IMG/VR virus record: IMGVR_UViG_3300029882_000268
Span: 26,119-90,118 of that record
Origin: a virus
Length of the DNA: 64,000 nucleotides
Direction: 5' to 3' (one strand)
A program made the translations under genes and the position numbers. Below, piece by piece: positions 1 to 8,100 of the stretch. Position 1 is the first letter of the stretch. Each line of letters starts with the position of its first letter. The notes beneath the pieces are model-generated. The model saw only the letters and a list, made by a program, of their open reading frames with translations. It made no database searches and was not told the DNA's origin.

Positions 1-306
1 TTCATTGGGGATTAACCCGTCACCCCCCATCGTCAGGTTATAGCCGTTCTCAGGTTTATGGGATTGATGCAGGATAATGAAGAAGGTCTCCATTTTACGG
101 AGTTCTTCCTTGGTCTTGGCTTGGTGCAAGACCTCGACGGTAAAAGCCTCTGCACCGTACTTGCGGATGGCGTTGTGAAAGTAGAATGGACTACCCCTGC
201 GGGCTCTGTACCGATGCTCTTTCCACCGACGATTAACGCTGGAGCCTTCCCACTTGCCGATGTAGACCTTGCCGTTGACCGTATTTGTAATGCGGTAAAC
301 AAGCAT
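1..306 (-). CDS. GIY-YIG homing endonuclease, partial (runs off the window)
   Basis: The minus strand is open from an ATG at 304-306 to the window edge, giving 102 codons without a stop. The N-terminus MLVYRITNTVNGKVYIGKW carries the GIY-YIG nuclease signature (Y...VYIGK), followed by RRWKEHRYRA and the catalytic-region pattern ETFFIILHQS, then a glycine-rich GYNLTMGGDG typical of the SegA/T4 family, just before NUMOD DNA-binding repeats usually begin. A GGAG box sits about 9 nt upstream of the ATG. It would cut DNA at a recipient allele and spread itself. It lies downstream of the tail-fibre genes on the same strand. The C-terminal DNA-binding part is outside the window. Confidence 0.85.
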   Translation of the reverse strand, partial: MLVYRITNTVNGKVYIGKWEGSSVNRRWKEHRYRARRGSPFYFHNAIRKYGAEAFTVEVLHQAKTKEELRKMETFFIILHQSHKPENGYNLTMGGDGLIPNE

Positions 307-321
307 TGCCAGACTCCAAAG

Positions 322-639
322 TTAGTCAGTGATCGGATCGTTAGGGTCGCCGCCAGTCTTTTCGTCTTCCTTCAGGACTGACTCAAGGGTCTTCATGTAG
401 TCTTCGTGATCCTCGAACGCCTGAGGATCGTGGGACTGCCCTGCGGCTGAGTCCTTTGCGTCCTTCTGTGCTACCTTGAGGCCTAGACGACCGAGTTCGC
501 CCTTGTAGAGCGAGTTCATTGCTGATGCGTCTGCTGCTGCGATTTTCTTTGCCATTTTAAGCTCCGAAGGGAGGAATACCCCCTGCAAAGGGGGACTGTA
601 GTTGAGTTTCGTTATACTTGCGAAGGTACGCTGTCTCAT
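322..639 (-). CDS. Small hypothetical protein
   Basis: A 105-residue protein of unknown function. Two starts are possible. The ATG at 637-639 is preceded by AAGGAAGG at good spacing, directly after the stop of the fibre gene; an internal ATG at 553-555 (MAKKIAAADASAMNS) has a weaker GGAG. The C-terminal half is charged and acidic (EDHEDYMKTLESVLKEDE) and ends DPNDPITD; no cysteines, signal peptide or membrane segment are seen. It sits between the fibre gene and a homing endonuclease on the same strand, so it is probably co-transcribed with the virion genes. I do not recognise the family. Confidence 0.6.
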   Translation of the reverse strand: MRQRTFASITKLNYSPPLQGVFLPSELKMAKKIAAADASAMNSLYKGELGRLGLKVAQKDAKDSAAGQSHDPQAFEDHEDYMKTLESVLKEDEKTGGDPNDPITD

Positions 640-650
640 GACGACCTTCC

Positions 651-2495
651 TTAAACGCTAAACATTACAACAGGCACGACTGGCTCTCCCCCGAACGAGA
701 ATGGCGTAATCGTGCCCAGAGTGGTGGGCATAACCCCACCGCCTGTGATTGCATTTGCGGCTGAACCAAATCGGACGGGTGGGACTGGAGACGAGTACGG
801 AAACGACCATTGATTCAGGAGGTTCGCCATCGAAGAGGAATCCTGATGGCTGAACACGGAACCGCCGTTTGAGGCATCGTAACTCCCCCACGCGAACCAG
901 TAAATTCCCGAAGGGAGAGTGACAGGCCCAACCGCAACCTGTTTAGTCCATTGGCTGTGATTTGACGTGTCGAGAAAATTTGCTCCCGCGTCAATCAGTT
1001 TCGTATTTCCATCCGCTGAGTAGAGAGCACACGTCATCCAACCGCCAGCACCCGAACCTGTGACCGTGGTAGCCGTGACGTGGGATATGACAAACTCAAC
1101 TTCGAGAATGACTTGGATTACATTCACGACATTGTTAGTGTGAATGCTTCCGCTAGTCCCAACTGTGCTATAGTCCTGACCGCCAAGAAACCAACCCAGT
1201 CCTGCTGTCTGGAACTTTGACCCACCACCTGCCGCCGTTTCCCACGCGGGTACACCTGCAACCACCGTCAATACTTGACCAGAAGTACCGATTGGTAGTC
1301 GCTCGGGGCCGAGCACGGCTGGGGAACCAGTCAAGCCCTCGTAGATCATATCCCCAACGGTGGTCATGGGGTTTGCAAAACCTGAACTCGGAACCGTAGC
1401 AACGAATTCAGTTCCGTTGAAAGTAAGGACAGCCCCAGTCGGTATTCCTGATGGTGGGGCGGTGATGGTGGTAGCAGTATTCATGGTAACGGCGGCGTTG
1501 GCTAGTGCCCGGCCTGCCAACGACCCACCGCCCAATGTAATCGACGAGACAGCGAGAATGTTACCCACAGTAACAGCACCCGGACCAATCGTTGTCCATG
1601 AGCTTCCAACGACCCAAACTACGTTAGCAGCTTGAGCACCATTGGCTAGTGTGATCGTTCCAGCAATAGCCTGAGTGATTGTCGAAGCGGTCGCGTAGAA
1701 TACGAACACAGCGTTCGGACTGCCCTGTGCATCAAGAATGATTGGTGTGCTGATTGCAAGGCTCGATCCACTCTTATAATTGCCCGCATAGTAGGTGCCA
1801 GTCGGAGCACCCGCTGAATGCTGGGTGCCCATGTCTGCTGTAGTGAGTGTCTGGATGAAGGTCAAACCTTCGTAATGAGTGATTGCCGTGTTGAGGTCCG
1901 TCAAGGCTTGAGATGCGACAGGCGAGATAACTGTCGTAGGCGGTGTCAAAGTCCATGGCGGGGTGCCTGCGGTGATGGTTGTGCCTCCGACATTTCCACC
2001 GCTGATGACCGTGCCCGCACCATCCGAGTTCGTGACCGTGGTTCCCAGTACGGCGTAAGTTGCTGCCGTAGCTAATTGCGTGGTGACGGGAGACGAAGGG
2101 CCTGAGGGAAGGGACACATCGGACAACGAAGCCAAAGTCGTAGTAGCCCAAGCTCCGTTATTAAAAATGTAAAGCGCGTTTCCGCTGCCCACAGCCCAAC
2201 CATTTTTCGGTGTGTAGTATTCCCATTCACCGCTTGGAACCGCTGGATTGTCGGTTGACCAGTAGGCGAGATTGTTAGCTTGAGCCGACCACACACCCGT
2301 AGGACTGCTTCCAATGATGTAGGAGTCTCCGTTGGCGGGGGACACGGGCGGTGTGTTCAACCCGACGCTGATAACGTTCGACTCAACGAGTGCCTGAAGC
2401 CCGCGCAGCAACGCTTCGCCTGCGGTGTAATAGCCGTCACCGAGGGCTGCGCTAACGAATAACTGCGGAATTTTGGGGCCGAAGTGGATGCTCAT
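651..2495 (-). CDS. Tail-fibre-like protein with DUF2793 and ice-binding-like (DUF3494) domains
   Basis: 614 residues. Residues about 45-120 (PANGDSYIIGSSPTGVWSA, then a WEYYTPKNGW block) match the DUF2793 module of phage tail proteins. Residues about 140-345 read like a DUF3494 ice-binding-fold beta-solenoid: the ATYAVLGTTVTNSDG start, the SGGNVGG and PTGTYYAG motifs, the hydrophobic NAVFVFYA strand, and the late SLAGRALANAAVTMNTAT strand are all present. The C-terminal 180 residues look like a beta-rich receptor-binding or jelly-roll domain. DUF3494 proteins bind ice or act as adhesins in bacteria; here it is probably an adhesion or spacer module of a fibre. Neighbours are other virion genes. 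Receptor binding is inferred; the domain calls rest on remembered motifs. Confidence 0.72.
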   Translation of the reverse strand: MSIHFGPKIPQLFVSAALGDGYYTAGEALLRGLQALVESNVISVGLNTPPVSPANGDSYIIGSSPTGVWSAQANNLAYWSTDNPAVPSGEWEYYTPKNGWAVGSGNALYIFNNGAWATTTLASLSDVSLPSGPSSPVTTQLATAATYAVLGTTVTNSDGAGTVISGGNVGGTTITAGTPPWTLTPPTTVISPVASQALTDLNTAITHYEGLTFIQTLTTADMGTQHSAGAPTGTYYAGNYKSGSSLAISTPIILDAQGSPNAVFVFYATASTITQAIAGTITLANGAQAANVVWVVGSSWTTIGPGAVTVGNILAVSSITLGGGSLAGRALANAAVTMNTATTITAPPSGIPTGAVLTFNGTEFVATVPSSGFANPMTTVGDMIYEGLTGSPAVLGPERLPIGTSGQVLTVVAGVPAWETAAGGGSKFQTAGLGWFLGGQDYSTVGTSGSIHTNNVVNVIQVILEVEFVISHVTATTVTGSGAGGWMTCALYSADGNTKLIDAGANFLDTSNHSQWTKQVAVGPVTLPSGIYWFAWGSYDASNGGSVFSHQDSSSMANLLNQWSFPYSSPVPPVRFGSAANAITGGGVMPTTLGTITPFSFGGEPVVPVVMFSV

Positions 2496-2534
2496 GGTTT
2501 AACCGTCCTCAAGTAAGAATTCGTTAGTCCTCGT

Positions 2535-3248
2535 TTAGACTACAGTGATGGTCGCGGTAACGGGGGCGAGACCAGCAATCGGGAGACCCAAATCGGCGTT
2601 TGTAGCGGTCGCAGGATAGCCATTCATCGTCAGGGTGATGGTGCCTAAAGCCAATCCGCTGCCCCAACTCACCCCCCACTGCTGACCCCATCCGGGTCCA
2701 AACACTATATCCAAAATGTATACGCCACTCGGTCCTAAGAGCATCGTATTAAGTCCATTTGTATCCGTTATGACGACTTGTGGTACACCCTCAGTCAACC
2801 ACAACAAAAATACGGAGTTAGGTACTGGTGAGCCAGCGATGTCATTAACAATGTTAGGATCGGCGACCAGCGACATGAACGGGCTTACAACGTCACCAGT
2901 GGGAATGTAGGTGGCAACCAGTGCAAATCCGGGTACAAATAGGGCGCTGACTGGCGACCCCGATAAAAATGCTACAAAAGGCGGGTTGGGCACGTGATGA
3001 ACGACTTGAACGAAGCCCTGAGGGTCTATGGCTTGAACCAGATATATCAGGTAGCGGTTGTTGGTTCCGTCGAACGCCCACGATTGCACGGTCTGAAGTG
3101 ACCCGTCCACGTAGATGCTCAGGTCGCGAGCGGGATTGAATGCACCAAGAGGTCCAATCTGCATGAACGGGCCAAAGTACGGCGAGTTCACTACAAGCTG
3201 AATTCTATTCGGGTACGGCCCGTTCGTGAGTGCCTGAACTATTTGCAC
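2535..3248 (-). CDS. Hypothetical virion protein, beta-rich
   Basis: 237 residues, no recognised family. The sequence is rich in Gly, Pro, Val and aromatic residues in short hydrophobic stretches (RIQLVVNSPYFGPFMQIGP, RYLIYLVQAIDPQGFVQVVHH), which suggests beta-sandwich folds, and there are no cysteines or charged linkers. It lies between the fibre-like gene and the SWIM-finger gene on the same strand, with only about 5 nt to the upstream gene, so it is almost certainly a member of the virion operon. A baseplate or fibre accessory role is plausible but inferred from position and composition only. Confidence 0.7.
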   Translation of the reverse strand: MQIVQALTNGPYPNRIQLVVNSPYFGPFMQIGPLGAFNPARDLSIYVDGSLQTVQSWAFDGTNNRYLIYLVQAIDPQGFVQVVHHVPNPPFVAFLSGSPVSALFVPGFALVATYIPTGDVVSPFMSLVADPNIVNDIAGSPVPNSVFLLWLTEGVPQVVITDTNGLNTMLLGPSGVYILDIVFGPGWGQQWGVSWGSGLALGTITLTMNGYPATATNADLGLPIAGLAPVTATITVV

Positions 3249-3252
3249 GTGG

Positions 3253-4278
3253 TTATTTGCCCTCTTCGCTTACGGCTAGTTCTTTTGCGCGGTCCTTAAC
3301 GTACTTCCAGACCTTTCGAAGTTTTTCCATGTATTCCGGTGATTTCTTTTCCTTCACGTGTTTTCTCTCAGTTTCCTCGTATGGCAAGCCCTGATGCAGA
3401 TGCGGCTCGCCCTTACGGTGCTTCTCTTCAATACTCTTCTGCTCGCTCTGATAAAGGTTCTGAATCGCTTCTTCCTCACCTTTTGGAGCGGGCTTCGGTG
3501 CTGGAGCGGGTGCTGGGGCAGGCTTCGGTTCTTCCTCGGCTGGCTCCGTCGATGGGTGATCGCGGTGCACCACGGGCTCTACCTGATCCTCCAGTTCCTC
3601 TTCGTGCATCAGGCGGGCTTCCTCCTGCTCACGCAGGGCTTCGTACAGCTTGTCCTGAACCTCCTTGTCCTTGACCTTCCTGATCTTCTCCAGTTCCTTC
3701 TTTTTCTTCATCTCCTCCTGTTTCTCTTGGAGGCGTTCGGGCGTCTTGTCCAGTTCGTCCTTCTTCTCCTGCATCGCCCGCTCGCGGAGAATCTTCACGA
3801 TGTTGTGTTGGACGGAAGGCAGGATGCGTTCGAACACCGCATGAACGTGTTTGCAGATAACGAAGTTCCCCCGGAGGTCAAGCTGCTCAGAAGGTGCCTG
3901 CAATTGCGGTCTAGGCGTCCCTAGCAGCCCATCTCGCTGATGGAGGTTCCACTGGGCACCCCAATACAAGAACGCGGGGCAGGAGCAGCTAATCTGCACA
4001 TCGAGGTCTTTCGCTTGGCTCGACTCCTGTACCTTTGTCGTGTCAAATTGAACGCGCACATCGTGCCCTGCTGGGTCTGAATCCTCCTTGTTGCACTTCA
4101 CGTTGTAGTGGAGGAACAGGGCTTTGGGGTTCGAATCGAGCAGCGATGGCGTGCATCCCGGGCGATACTTTTTCGAGAAGGCGTTCGTCTGGCGGACGAG
4201 ATCAGGCAGTGAAATCGCAGTCTTTACCCCGAATTTCACGTACAGCCTAGATAGGGGAATGGTGACAGTCACGCTCAT
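3253..4278 (-). CDS. SWIM-type zinc-finger protein with long charged C-terminus
   Basis: 341 residues. Residues about 95-150 contain CSCPAFLYWG, then ICKHVHAVF: a CxC-n-CxH arrangement like the SWIM zinc finger, which binds DNA or protein partners. The C-terminal half (about 170-341) is highly charged, with Lys/Glu coiled-coil stretches (DKEVQDKLYEALREQEE) and an Ala/Pro hinge (KPAPAPAPAPKPAPKGEEEA). Long plus-strand ORFs opposite it are antisense shadows of this charged region. It lies among virion genes and could be an internal or DNA-associated structural protein. The finger is visible; the role is not. Confidence 0.7.
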   Translation of the reverse strand: MSVTVTIPLSRLYVKFGVKTAISLPDLVRQTNAFSKKYRPGCTPSLLDSNPKALFLHYNVKCNKEDSDPAGHDVRVQFDTTKVQESSQAKDLDVQISCSCPAFLYWGAQWNLHQRDGLLGTPRPQLQAPSEQLDLRGNFVICKHVHAVFERILPSVQHNIVKILRERAMQEKKDELDKTPERLQEKQEEMKKKKELEKIRKVKDKEVQDKLYEALREQEEARLMHEEELEDQVEPVVHRDHPSTEPAEEEPKPAPAPAPAPKPAPKGEEEAIQNLYQSEQKSIEEKHRKGEPHLHQGLPYEETERKHVKEKKSPEYMEKLRKVWKYVKDRAKELAVSEEGK

Positions 4279-4312
4279 TTTAGACAGAAGCCCTCATCTG
4301 AGAAATTGAAAG

Positions 4313-4651
4313 TCAGTAGCCTAGCACGGAGTCATATCCCTCTCCGTAAAACACTATCTTCAAACGACTTAGACCGTCCCCGATGTAACCCAGTGAGATG
4401 AGGTTACGGACGACCCTCATTTTAACCAGCTTCCTGAACTCGGAAACTGTTTGATTGTCCTTCAGGCGATTGCAGTATTCGCAGGCGGGCAGGAGGTTCC
4501 ACTCGGCGTTCGGTCCACCTCGGCTGGCGGGCTTTGCATGGTCTACGGTGAGGTCACAAAGCTCGGCGGGAGCGTAACCACAGTACCAGCACCGCCCATC
4601 GCACTTGCGAACGGTCCTCCACCACTGGGTTTTGCGGGGCGTGCGGGGCAT
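4313..4651 (-). CDS. HNH endonuclease
   Basis: 112 residues forming a compact HNH nuclease: CWYCGYAP (first metal knuckle), LTVDHAKPASRGG (catalytic DH), NLLPACEYCNRLKDNQT (HNH Asn plus second CxxC knuckle). Length fits a free-standing HNH domain without a separate DNA-binding region. Its ATG at 4649-4651 overlaps the stop of the upstream gene by one base, so it is inserted seamlessly into the operon. It is likely a homing endonuclease, although a packaging-associated HNH role cannot be excluded because no terminase is visible nearby. Confidence 0.85.
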   Translation of the reverse strand: MPRTPRKTQWWRTVRKCDGRCWYCGYAPAELCDLTVDHAKPASRGGPNAEWNLLPACEYCNRLKDNQTVSEFRKLVKMRVVRNLISLGYIGDGLSRLKIVFYGEGYDSVLGY

Positions 4652-5130
4652 TACAGGTCTTTAGGCTTGAGACCGAGGCCGAGACGTTTACGCACCACCG
4701 GATCAGTGAGGTCCTCGCCGTCTTTGAGACCCATCCGCTCACGGAACTCCGGGTCATCCAGACTGACCTCGGTCGGCTGAGCTTTCTTCCGCTTCTGCTT
4801 AATCTCTTCCTGTGTCGGTTTTTGCGGTGTTGATGGGGTTTTTGGTAGGTCGGGCGTGAGCTTGGGATGGGAAAGCTTGAGCAACCTCGCGCACTCGGTG
4901 GGGTCAATCGGTCGCGGTTGGGGCTTCTCGATCACTTCTTCGGCGGATTTGTCCTTGACAAAGGCGCTCATACCCAGCGAGGACTGCTTCAGGGTCTTGA
5001 CGATCTGTCCATTGCGGTACACCGTGAGGCGCTGGGCGGTCGTATCGTGGACGAGAATGTCCCCGGCGTTGACTCGGAAGCTAAATTGAACAAAATTGAT
5101 CGGACTCTTGGCTACGTAGCTACGTTGCAT
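4651..5130 (-). CDS. Hypothetical protein
   Basis: 159 residues, family not recognised. The N-terminal ~50 residues (VAKSPINFVQFSFRVNAGD, then ILVHDTTAQRLTVYRNGQIV) look like a small beta domain; the C-terminal two thirds is Lys/Pro/Glu-rich (TPSTPQKPTQEEIKQKRKK) and probably disordered. The C-terminal RMGLKDGEDLTDPVVRKRLG holds two short similar segments (RMGLKDG, RLGLGLK). The start overlaps the 3' end of the upstream endonuclease VII-like gene by 11 nt, and the stop abuts the HNH gene. Position suggests a capsid-module protein. Confidence 0.65.
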   Translation of the reverse strand: MQRSYVAKSPINFVQFSFRVNAGDILVHDTTAQRLTVYRNGQIVKTLKQSSLGMSAFVKDKSAEEVIEKPQPRPIDPTECARLLKLSHPKLTPDLPKTPSTPQKPTQEEIKQKRKKAQPTEVSLDDPEFRERMGLKDGEDLTDPVVRKRLGLGLKPKDL

Positions 5131-5524
5131 CCTGCCTCCACTTACTTAAATACTCAATCGCCTTGTAAAATAAGGCCACATCATCTTTGAATGTGCCCAA
5201 AATGCGATTACACCGTCCGCACAGTAAATCTCGATTGATGCCCGTAGCGTGGTCGTGGTCTACGGCTAAAAGTATTACTTTTCCTCTTCGGGTTATTGTT
5301 TCTGGTTGCCCGCACAAAGCACACAGACCTTTTTGCTTTTCGAATTTTTGATTGTAGCCATCCAGCGACAATCCGAACTTTTTCTTCAGATAATATCGTT
5401 TCATGGTCTGTGGGTAGTAAACGCGATTGCGCTGATAATATTGCTTAGCGGATTCAGCGCACGCTTCGCACTTTGTTTTCCCGGGACGAGCGGGTCTAGT
5501 GCATGAACCACTGGCACATTGCAT
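5120..5524 (-). CDS. Endonuclease VII-type HNH homing endonuclease
   Basis: 134 residues with the recombination endonuclease VII layout: an N-terminal zinc knuckle (CASGSCTRPARPGKTKCEAC), a basic linker with KRYYLKKKFGLSLDGYNQ, then CALCGQPE, the catalytic VDHDHATG, and CGRCNRILGTFKDD. In T4 this fold resolves branched DNA; free-standing copies in phage genomes are usually homing endonucleases. A promoter-like GTATTAAG lies about 25 nt upstream of the ATG with GGAG before the start, so it may have its own promoter just downstream of the capsid-gene terminator. Confidence 0.88.
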   Translation of the reverse strand: MQCASGSCTRPARPGKTKCEACAESAKQYYQRNRVYYPQTMKRYYLKKKFGLSLDGYNQKFEKQKGLCALCGQPETITRRGKVILLAVDHDHATGINRDLLCGRCNRILGTFKDDVALFYKAIEYLSKWRQDAT

Positions 5525-5588
5525 ATATCCAAATATCTCCTCTACTTAATACTTGGATATTTGGTTATTATTGGGGAAAAAGGAAAAA

Positions 5589-5610
5589 GGGCTCGGATTG
5601 CTCCGAGCCC
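5589..5610 (-). terminator. Rho-independent terminator after the capsid gene
   Basis: On the minus strand a GGGCTCGG / CCGAGCCC stem with a short loop (gagcaat region) is followed by TTTTTCCTTTTT. It lies 27 nt past the capsid-gene stop and before the endonuclease promoter, so it would insulate high-level capsid transcription. Confidence 0.85.
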
Positions 5611-5636
5611 TAAGGTTAACCGCGACAACGAGAGGT

Positions 5637-6596
5637 TTAGTTCTCGCCGTAGTTGGCGGTCGCGTTGAAGCGGCCATTGACTGTGAGACGCTGGACACCT
5701 GATGGGTTGAACACCAAGAAGCCCAAGTTCTCGAAGATGCTGAAACCGATCTGACGGAGGTCAGGACGGTCGGCAGACATCACGGTCAACGGAATACGTT
5801 CTGGGATTACGCCGAGGAACTCAGCGTCCGCCAGAATGTAGATGCAGCCGTAGCCGACCTTACGAGACTGGAGGAGCGTTGCGCCCCAGAGATAGCCCAT
5901 GACGCCCGTCTTCAACAGCTTGCGCTGTGTTTCACGGTCGATGTTTTGCTGCGTCCACTTCAACAGGTCCGTGTAGTCACGCGGATTGAAGAAGATGAAA
6001 GCAACCGACAGATCGTGGCGTGCAACCTGACCAAAGCCGTCTGCCAACGAGTTGATGTCGATGGGAGCGTTGATGGCGATGTCGGGGTTGTAAACCGGAT
6101 CGTTGGGTGGGTGGCCGACTGCGCCTGCCGCAACACCGTCAAACAGGTTGAACACGTAACCATCTTCCGCTGCGCCTACTTCAGCCTTTGCGAGGTTGAG
6201 TGAACGAGCGACGAGATCGAAACGACGTTCCTTGATCTGCGTGATCGGAATCATCGGGTTGGACACGATTTCAAACGTCGGAACCGTGACGCGCTTTGGC
6301 TTGGTGACGCGCACGATGTCGCCGCCTTCTTCACCTACCACAAAGGCCTCAACGAAGGACGAGCCCGGGGTGGAACCCACGGTCATCGCGCTTACATCAA
6401 ATTCCTTATCGTAGATGGGCAGAGCGCCATCGGGAAGAGTTTCAACCATAAGAGCCTTGCGAGCAATGCTCATATAGTCACGACGACGACGGAGGGACGG
6501 TCCCAACGAAGCCGCAAGTTTCTGACGACCACCCGCAGTCTTGAGCAACTGTCCGAGCATAGCCGTCTGCTGTTGTGTACGAGAAAGGTTTGCCAT
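5637..6596 (-). CDS. Major capsid protein (HK97-fold, probable)
   Basis: 319 residues from the ATG at 6594-6596 (MANLSRTQQQTAMLGQLL), preceded by AAGGAG; a longer in-frame extension to 6752 is not needed. The pattern resembles capsid proteins of large myoviruses as I remember them: a basic N-arm (SLRRRRDYMSIARKAL), GALPIYDKEFDV, RVTVPTFEIVSNPMIPITQI, the helix FDLVARSLNLAKAEVGAAED, a HDLSVAFIFFNPRDYTDLL segment and a late IGFSIFENLGFLVFNPSG strand. It is followed by a strong terminator and preceded by a small virion gene, as expected for the most abundant protein. HK97 fold is inferred from this similarity. A structure prediction would settle it. Confidence 0.72.
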   Translation of the reverse strand: MANLSRTQQQTAMLGQLLKTAGGRQKLAASLGPSLRRRRDYMSIARKALMVETLPDGALPIYDKEFDVSAMTVGSTPGSSFVEAFVVGEEGGDIVRVTKPKRVTVPTFEIVSNPMIPITQIKERRFDLVARSLNLAKAEVGAAEDGYVFNLFDGVAAGAVGHPPNDPVYNPDIAINAPIDINSLADGFGQVARHDLSVAFIFFNPRDYTDLLKWTQQNIDRETQRKLLKTGVMGYLWGATLLQSRKVGYGCIYILADAEFLGVIPERIPLTVMSADRPDLRQIGFSIFENLGFLVFNPSGVQRLTVNGRFNATANYGEN

Positions 6597-6613
6597 GTTG
6601 TTCTTTTTCTCCT

Positions 6614-7183
6614 TTACAGTAACGACGCTACGCCGAGCCAAGCTTCGGTCGTGGTTGGAACGTGGGTGCAAATACCGACAGCGGGCGAAGCAGCGTGGCT
6701 GCGTGCCGCCGAGGTGTACTGTCCGATGTTCGCGGAAGTGGCGCAGCCACAATACAGATACGCACCGAGTGTGAACGCTGCGCTCGTATCATAGCAATTT
6801 CCGTCCGAGTTACCCACCATTCCCTGCCACATGGCACGGACAACGGGGGCTTTCTTGGAACCGGAAGGCCCAATAGCGCCAGCGAATTCGCCGCCGTTGT
6901 TGAGCAGAGTTGCGAAGGGAGTGCCAGCGTTTCCAGACCCATAGTAAGTCGCGTCCGTGTCGCATGGAGCGATGTTACCGATTTGTCCGAAAGCAGGTTG
7001 GTTGGGAGGTTGAATCGGGTATGCAGCGTTCGTGCTTGCACCAAGAATGGCTACAATCACGCCGCCGACGTATCCGCCAGCCTTCAACGTCTGTTGGTCA
7101 GTTCCCGGATCGCCAGTGAGGAATACCGCTGGGGTGCAGTTAACGGAATCGTTCTGACCCAGATAGTGTAATTTCACACTCAT
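6614..7183 (-). CDS. Small virion protein next to the capsid gene (decoration or head-fibre candidate)
   Basis: 189 residues from the ATG at 7181-7183 (MSVKLHYLGQNDSVNCTP), which has GGAG 9 nt upstream; a longer reading from 7303 would run through the leader. Composition is Gly/Ala/Ser/Thr-rich with almost no charged residues (TPFATLLNNGGEFAGAIG, AAFTLGAYLYCGCATSAN), typical of head decoration proteins or fibre shafts. It ends 17 nt before the capsid start, so the two are probably co-transcribed. Function is inferred from position and composition. Confidence 0.65.
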   Translation of the reverse strand: MSVKLHYLGQNDSVNCTPAVFLTGDPGTDQQTLKAGGYVGGVIVAILGASTNAAYPIQPPNQPAFGQIGNIAPCDTDATYYGSGNAGTPFATLLNNGGEFAGAIGPSGSKKAPVVRAMWQGMVGNSDGNCYDTSAAFTLGAYLYCGCATSANIGQYTSAARSHAASPAVGICTHVPTTTEAWLGVASLL

Positions 7184-7305
7184 TTTGGTTTCTCCAGTTT
7201 TGTGTACGAGAGTTTGATTATTCTTCCCAATCCGGCCTTTTGGGGGCTCAGGACTATAGGTTGAACGACTCTCACATAAGACATGCGTATCAAATTTTTT
7301 CACTA

Positions 7306-7337
7306 ACTAGCGATTTTTGTCGATTTGACCGTATTAA
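7306..7337 (+). promoter_or_regulatory. Promoter of the GIY-YIG gene, CCTAGC-class variant
   Basis: ACTAGCG at 7306-7312, exactly 19 nt, then TATTAA at 7332-7337. The spacing equals that of the four clearer copies near 33.9, 37.0, 44.7 and 55.75 kb. It is followed by a GAGAGG box and the ATG at 7351. Confidence 0.55.
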
Positions 7338-7350
7338 GTAGAGAGGTTTT

Positions 7351-8100
7351 ATGTTTGTCTATCTGGTAACCAGCTTGGTTGACGGGAAGATGTACATCGG
7401 CAAAACCGAAAAGACCATTCGAGGAAGATGGCGTGAACACCTGAAGAACGCAAAACAACCAAAGCGCCATCAAGAGTACCTGTACCGCGCTCTTCGCAAA
7501 CACGGCCCCGAAAATTTCCACGTGCAGCAATTAGCGAAAGCAACCACAACCGAAGAACTCAACCAACTTGAACAGTTATGGATTTTGCTTCTTAAAACCC
7601 TGTCGCCCGATGGCTACAACATGACGGCAGGCGGGGATGGCGTACCAGCAACGCCGGAAATACGTGAAAAATTACGCATAAAAGCATTGGGAAGAGTTTC
7701 AACGAAACGGCAAAGAGAGACCACCAGTCTGCTATTCAAAGGCAAACCCAAGCCCGCTACTCAACGCGCAAAAATAGCGGCAAGTTGGAATGATGACCGT
7801 CGTAACAAGATGAGCAAACTCTCCACAGCCGTCAACAAAATAGAAAACTCCAAGCTTAGAGATTTTACCTGTCCAGATTGCGGCACAGAATTTAAGCAAG
7901 TCGCCAAGGGTGTCTACGGCGGTCATCGACGCTTCTGCCTACATTACGGCGGATTGTACAAAGTCTGGTTAACATGGGAAGGGACTGTCGCTGAGTTTGT
8001 TGAACTCTATGGCGTCAATCGATCCACGGTGTATAACTGGAAAAACGAAAGAAATTTTGTGGTGTTTAGCACACCACCCCCATTGAGCCCATCGGCATAA
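7351..8100 (+). CDS. GIY-YIG homing endonuclease with NUMOD-type region and C-terminal zinc/HTH domain
   Basis: 249 residues. The nuclease domain spans about 1-95: FVYLVTSLVDGKMYIGKT (GIY-YIG), RGRWREHLKNA, catalytic-region Glu in ELNQLEQLWILLL, then GYNMTAGGDG. Residues about 100-150 hold NUMOD3-like Lys/Arg repeats. A C-terminal CPDCGTEF...FCLHYGG knuckle is followed by a helix-turn-helix (VAEFVELYGVNRSTVYNWK). It stands alone on the plus strand inside a minus-strand virion operon with its own promoter, and its last 35 nt overlap the 3' end of the convergent fibre gene: the hallmark of a recent mobile insertion. Confidence 0.92.
   Translation: MFVYLVTSLVDGKMYIGKTEKTIRGRWREHLKNAKQPKRHQEYLYRALRKHGPENFHVQQLAKATTTEELNQLEQLWILLLKTLSPDGYNMTAGGDGVPATPEIREKLRIKALGRVSTKRQRETTSLLFKGKPKPATQRAKIAASWNDDRRNKMSKLSTAVNKIENSKLRDFTCPDCGTEFKQVAKGVYGGHRRFCLHYGGLYKVWLTWEGTVAEFVELYGVNRSTVYNWKNERNFVVFSTPPPLSPSA

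Noticed and set aside
3339-3924. Hydrophobic plus-strand ORFs as membrane genes
   Set aside because: They are antisense to the Lys/Glu-rich coiled coil of the SWIM-type gene, which produces Leu/Phe-rich shadows.
5637-6752. Longer capsid reading from 6752
   Set aside because: The extra N-terminus reads back into the coding region of the preceding gene; AAGGAG fits the start at 6596.
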